A stretch of 5,283 nucleotides of DNA from Bacteroidota bacterium (GTDB lineage Bacteria; Bacteroidota; Bacteroidia; Chitinophagales; Chitinophagaceae): the NCBI GenBank assembly GCA_023391315.1, contig JAEWBD010000142.1, positions 1-5,283 on the forward strand. The letters are read 5' to 3'. The notes under the pieces are model-generated. The model was not told the origin of the DNA. It searched no databases and was given only the letters and a program-made list of their open reading frames with translations. The translations under genes and the position numbers were made by a program. Shown here piece after piece: positions 4,399 through 5,283 of the stretch; positions within the stretch are counted from its first letter, which is position 1; every line of letters begins with the position of its first letter.

Positions 4399-5283
4399 GA
4401 GTGATAAGATTTACATAGCGGGGTTAGGAATTATAGCTGCCATTGGCAATAATGTGAAAGAATGCCTGCAGGCGCTGGAAACGGGGCAGGCGGGTATGGG
4501 CGAGGCCATATTTTTTAAAACCGTACATGCCCATGAAATACCGGTTGCAGAAGTAAAGCTGAGCAATGATGCACTTGCCGGATTAACCGGTTTATCCAAC
4601 AAACTAAGCCGCACTGCATTACTGAGTATGGCAGCTGCAGCAGAAGCCATAAACGATGCCGGTATTGTTGACAACATGCATACGCTGCGTTGTGGCTTTA
4701 TATCAGCAACCACTGCCGCAGGTATTGATAAAACAGAACATTTTTTTACAGATGTTTTAAAAGGTTATAGCAAAGGCAACCTGCACGATGTGGTGCATCA
4801 TGAATGCGGCAGCATAACGCAGGTTGTTGCAGATAAACTGAACATCAGCGGTTATACAACTACCATTAATACGGCATGCTCCTCCTCAGCTAATTCAATT
4901 ATGCTGGGCGCAAGGCTTATAAAAGCAGGCATGCTTGATGTGGCTGTTGCAGGTGGCACAGATGCATTGGCAAAATTTACCCTTAATGGTTTCAATACGC
5001 TGATGATTTTAGATAAAGAATTTTGCAGGCCTTTTGATGAGAACAGGAATGGTCTAAACTTAGGGGAAGGGGCAGGTTATTTGGTGCTTGTTTCTGATGC
5101 TGTTGCGCAGCGATTAAACAAAGAAATGTATTGCGAGCTGAAAGGCTATTCCAATACCAACGATGCCTATCATCAAACCGCTTCATCGCCAGATGGTACT
5201 GGTTCTTACCTGGCCATGCAGCAGGCATTGGCGGCAGCCAATATAAACGCCGGTGATATTGATTATATTAACCTGCATGGAAC
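4397..5283 (+). CDS. 3-oxoacyl-ACP synthase (beta-ketoacyl synthase, FabF-like), 3' end outside window
   Basis: An ATG at 4397 opens 295 codons that run off the right edge. The N-terminus IYIAGLGIIAAIGNN (5-19) is the usual KS opening and fixes the start. NTACSSSANS at 158-167 contains the nucleophile Cys161. AGGTDALAKFTLNGFNTL (185-202), CRPFDENRNGLNLGEGAG (210-227) and the closing DIDYINLHG (287-295) are classical FabF/KS motifs; His294 is the first catalytic His of the HGT motif, and the window stops within the Thr codon. The second catalytic His and the C-terminal GFGGxN are expected just outside. Compared with the upstream KS it has the more canonical GEGAG motif and a TACSSS nucleophile context. 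It lies 101 bp after the Cys-less KS-like gene, so either KS could be that protein's partner. Role: chain extension or initiation in the same aryl polyene/flexirubin-type pathway. It is likely part of the same transcript; no terminator with a T-run precedes it. Confidence 0.9.
   Translation, partial: MSDKIYIAGLGIIAAIGNNVKECLQALETGQAGMGEAIFFKTVHAHEIPVAEVKLSNDALAGLTGLSNKLSRTALLSMAAAAEAINDAGIVDNMHTLRCGFISATTAAGIDKTEHFFTDVLKGYSKGNLHDVVHHECGSITQVVADKLNISGYTTTINTACSSSANSIMLGARLIKAGMLDVAVAGGTDALAKFTLNGFNTLMILDKEFCRPFDENRNGLNLGEGAGYLVLVSDAVAQRLNKEMYCELKGYSNTNDAYHQTASSPDGTGSYLAMQQALAAANINAGDIDYINLHG

Larger units (their letters stand above)
655..5283 (+). other. Left end of an aryl polyene / flexirubin-type biosynthetic gene cluster
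   Basis: Five consecutive same-strand genes encode an aryl-acid-type ligase, an ApeP-like dehydratase, a KS, a Cys-less KS half and a second KS. No gene of unrelated function interrupts them, and gaps are at most 101 bp. This combination is characteristic of the type II polyketide machinery of aryl polyenes and of the polyene part of flexirubins, for which Bacteroidota are known. The divergent hydrolase at the left suggests the cluster or operon begins at 655. Carrier protein, ketoreductase, second hotdog subunit, aromatic ammonia-lyase, dialkylresorcinol genes and exporter would be needed to tell flexirubin from other aryl polyenes; none is inside the window. Confidence 0.75.

Noticed and set aside
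4411..4713. Open minus-strand frame of 100 codons within the second KS
   Set aside because: It is antisense to clear KS coding sequence, has no recognisable motif, and is a shadow of the codon composition.

Overview
The window looks like a chromosomal segment of a Bacteroidota bacterium. The evidence is AT-rich intergenic DNA, almost no Shine-Dalgarno sequences before starts, and genes of the aryl polyene/flexirubin type that are common in Chitinophagaceae- and Flavobacterium-like genomes. The family-level placement is inference from gene content and style; no marker gene is present.

Layout: positions 1-519 (minus strand) hold the N-terminal part of an exported alpha/beta-hydrolase, cut by the left edge. 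A 135-bp divergent spacer (520-654) separates it from a run of plus-strand genes that continues past the right edge: a PaaK-like aryl/acyl-adenylate-forming ligase (655-1947), a small hotdog dehydratase of the ApeP-like type (2015-2437), a complete beta-ketoacyl synthase with an intact Cys-His-His triad (2535-3665), a short KS-fold protein without the active-site Cys, i.e. a chain-length-factor-like partner (3672-4295, TTG start), and a second beta-ketoacyl synthase (4397 to the end) cut exactly at its first catalytic His. Spacers between the plus-strand genes are 67, 97, 6 and 101 bp. No rRNA, tRNA, CRISPR array or transposase is visible.

How the genes fit together: the set ligase + dehydratase + KS + degenerate KS + KS is what is expected at one end of a type II polyketide/fatty-acid-synthase-like locus for aryl polyenes or flexirubin pigments. 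The ligase would activate an aromatic starter (a cinnamate/coumarate-like acid is the usual suggestion) and load it on CoA or an acyl carrier protein. The KS enzymes, one probably paired with the degenerate KS, would extend it with malonyl units, and the dehydratase would form the conjugated double bonds. An acyl carrier protein, ketoreductase, second dehydratase subunit, aromatic ammonia-lyase, acyltransferase and exporter are not in the window and would be expected to the right.

The class of system is known. The less ordinary details are the junction at 3630-3675, where the degenerate-KS gene starts with TTG in the same frame as the upstream KS, two codons after its stop, and the two structured or repeated spacers at 2438-2534 and 4296-4398.
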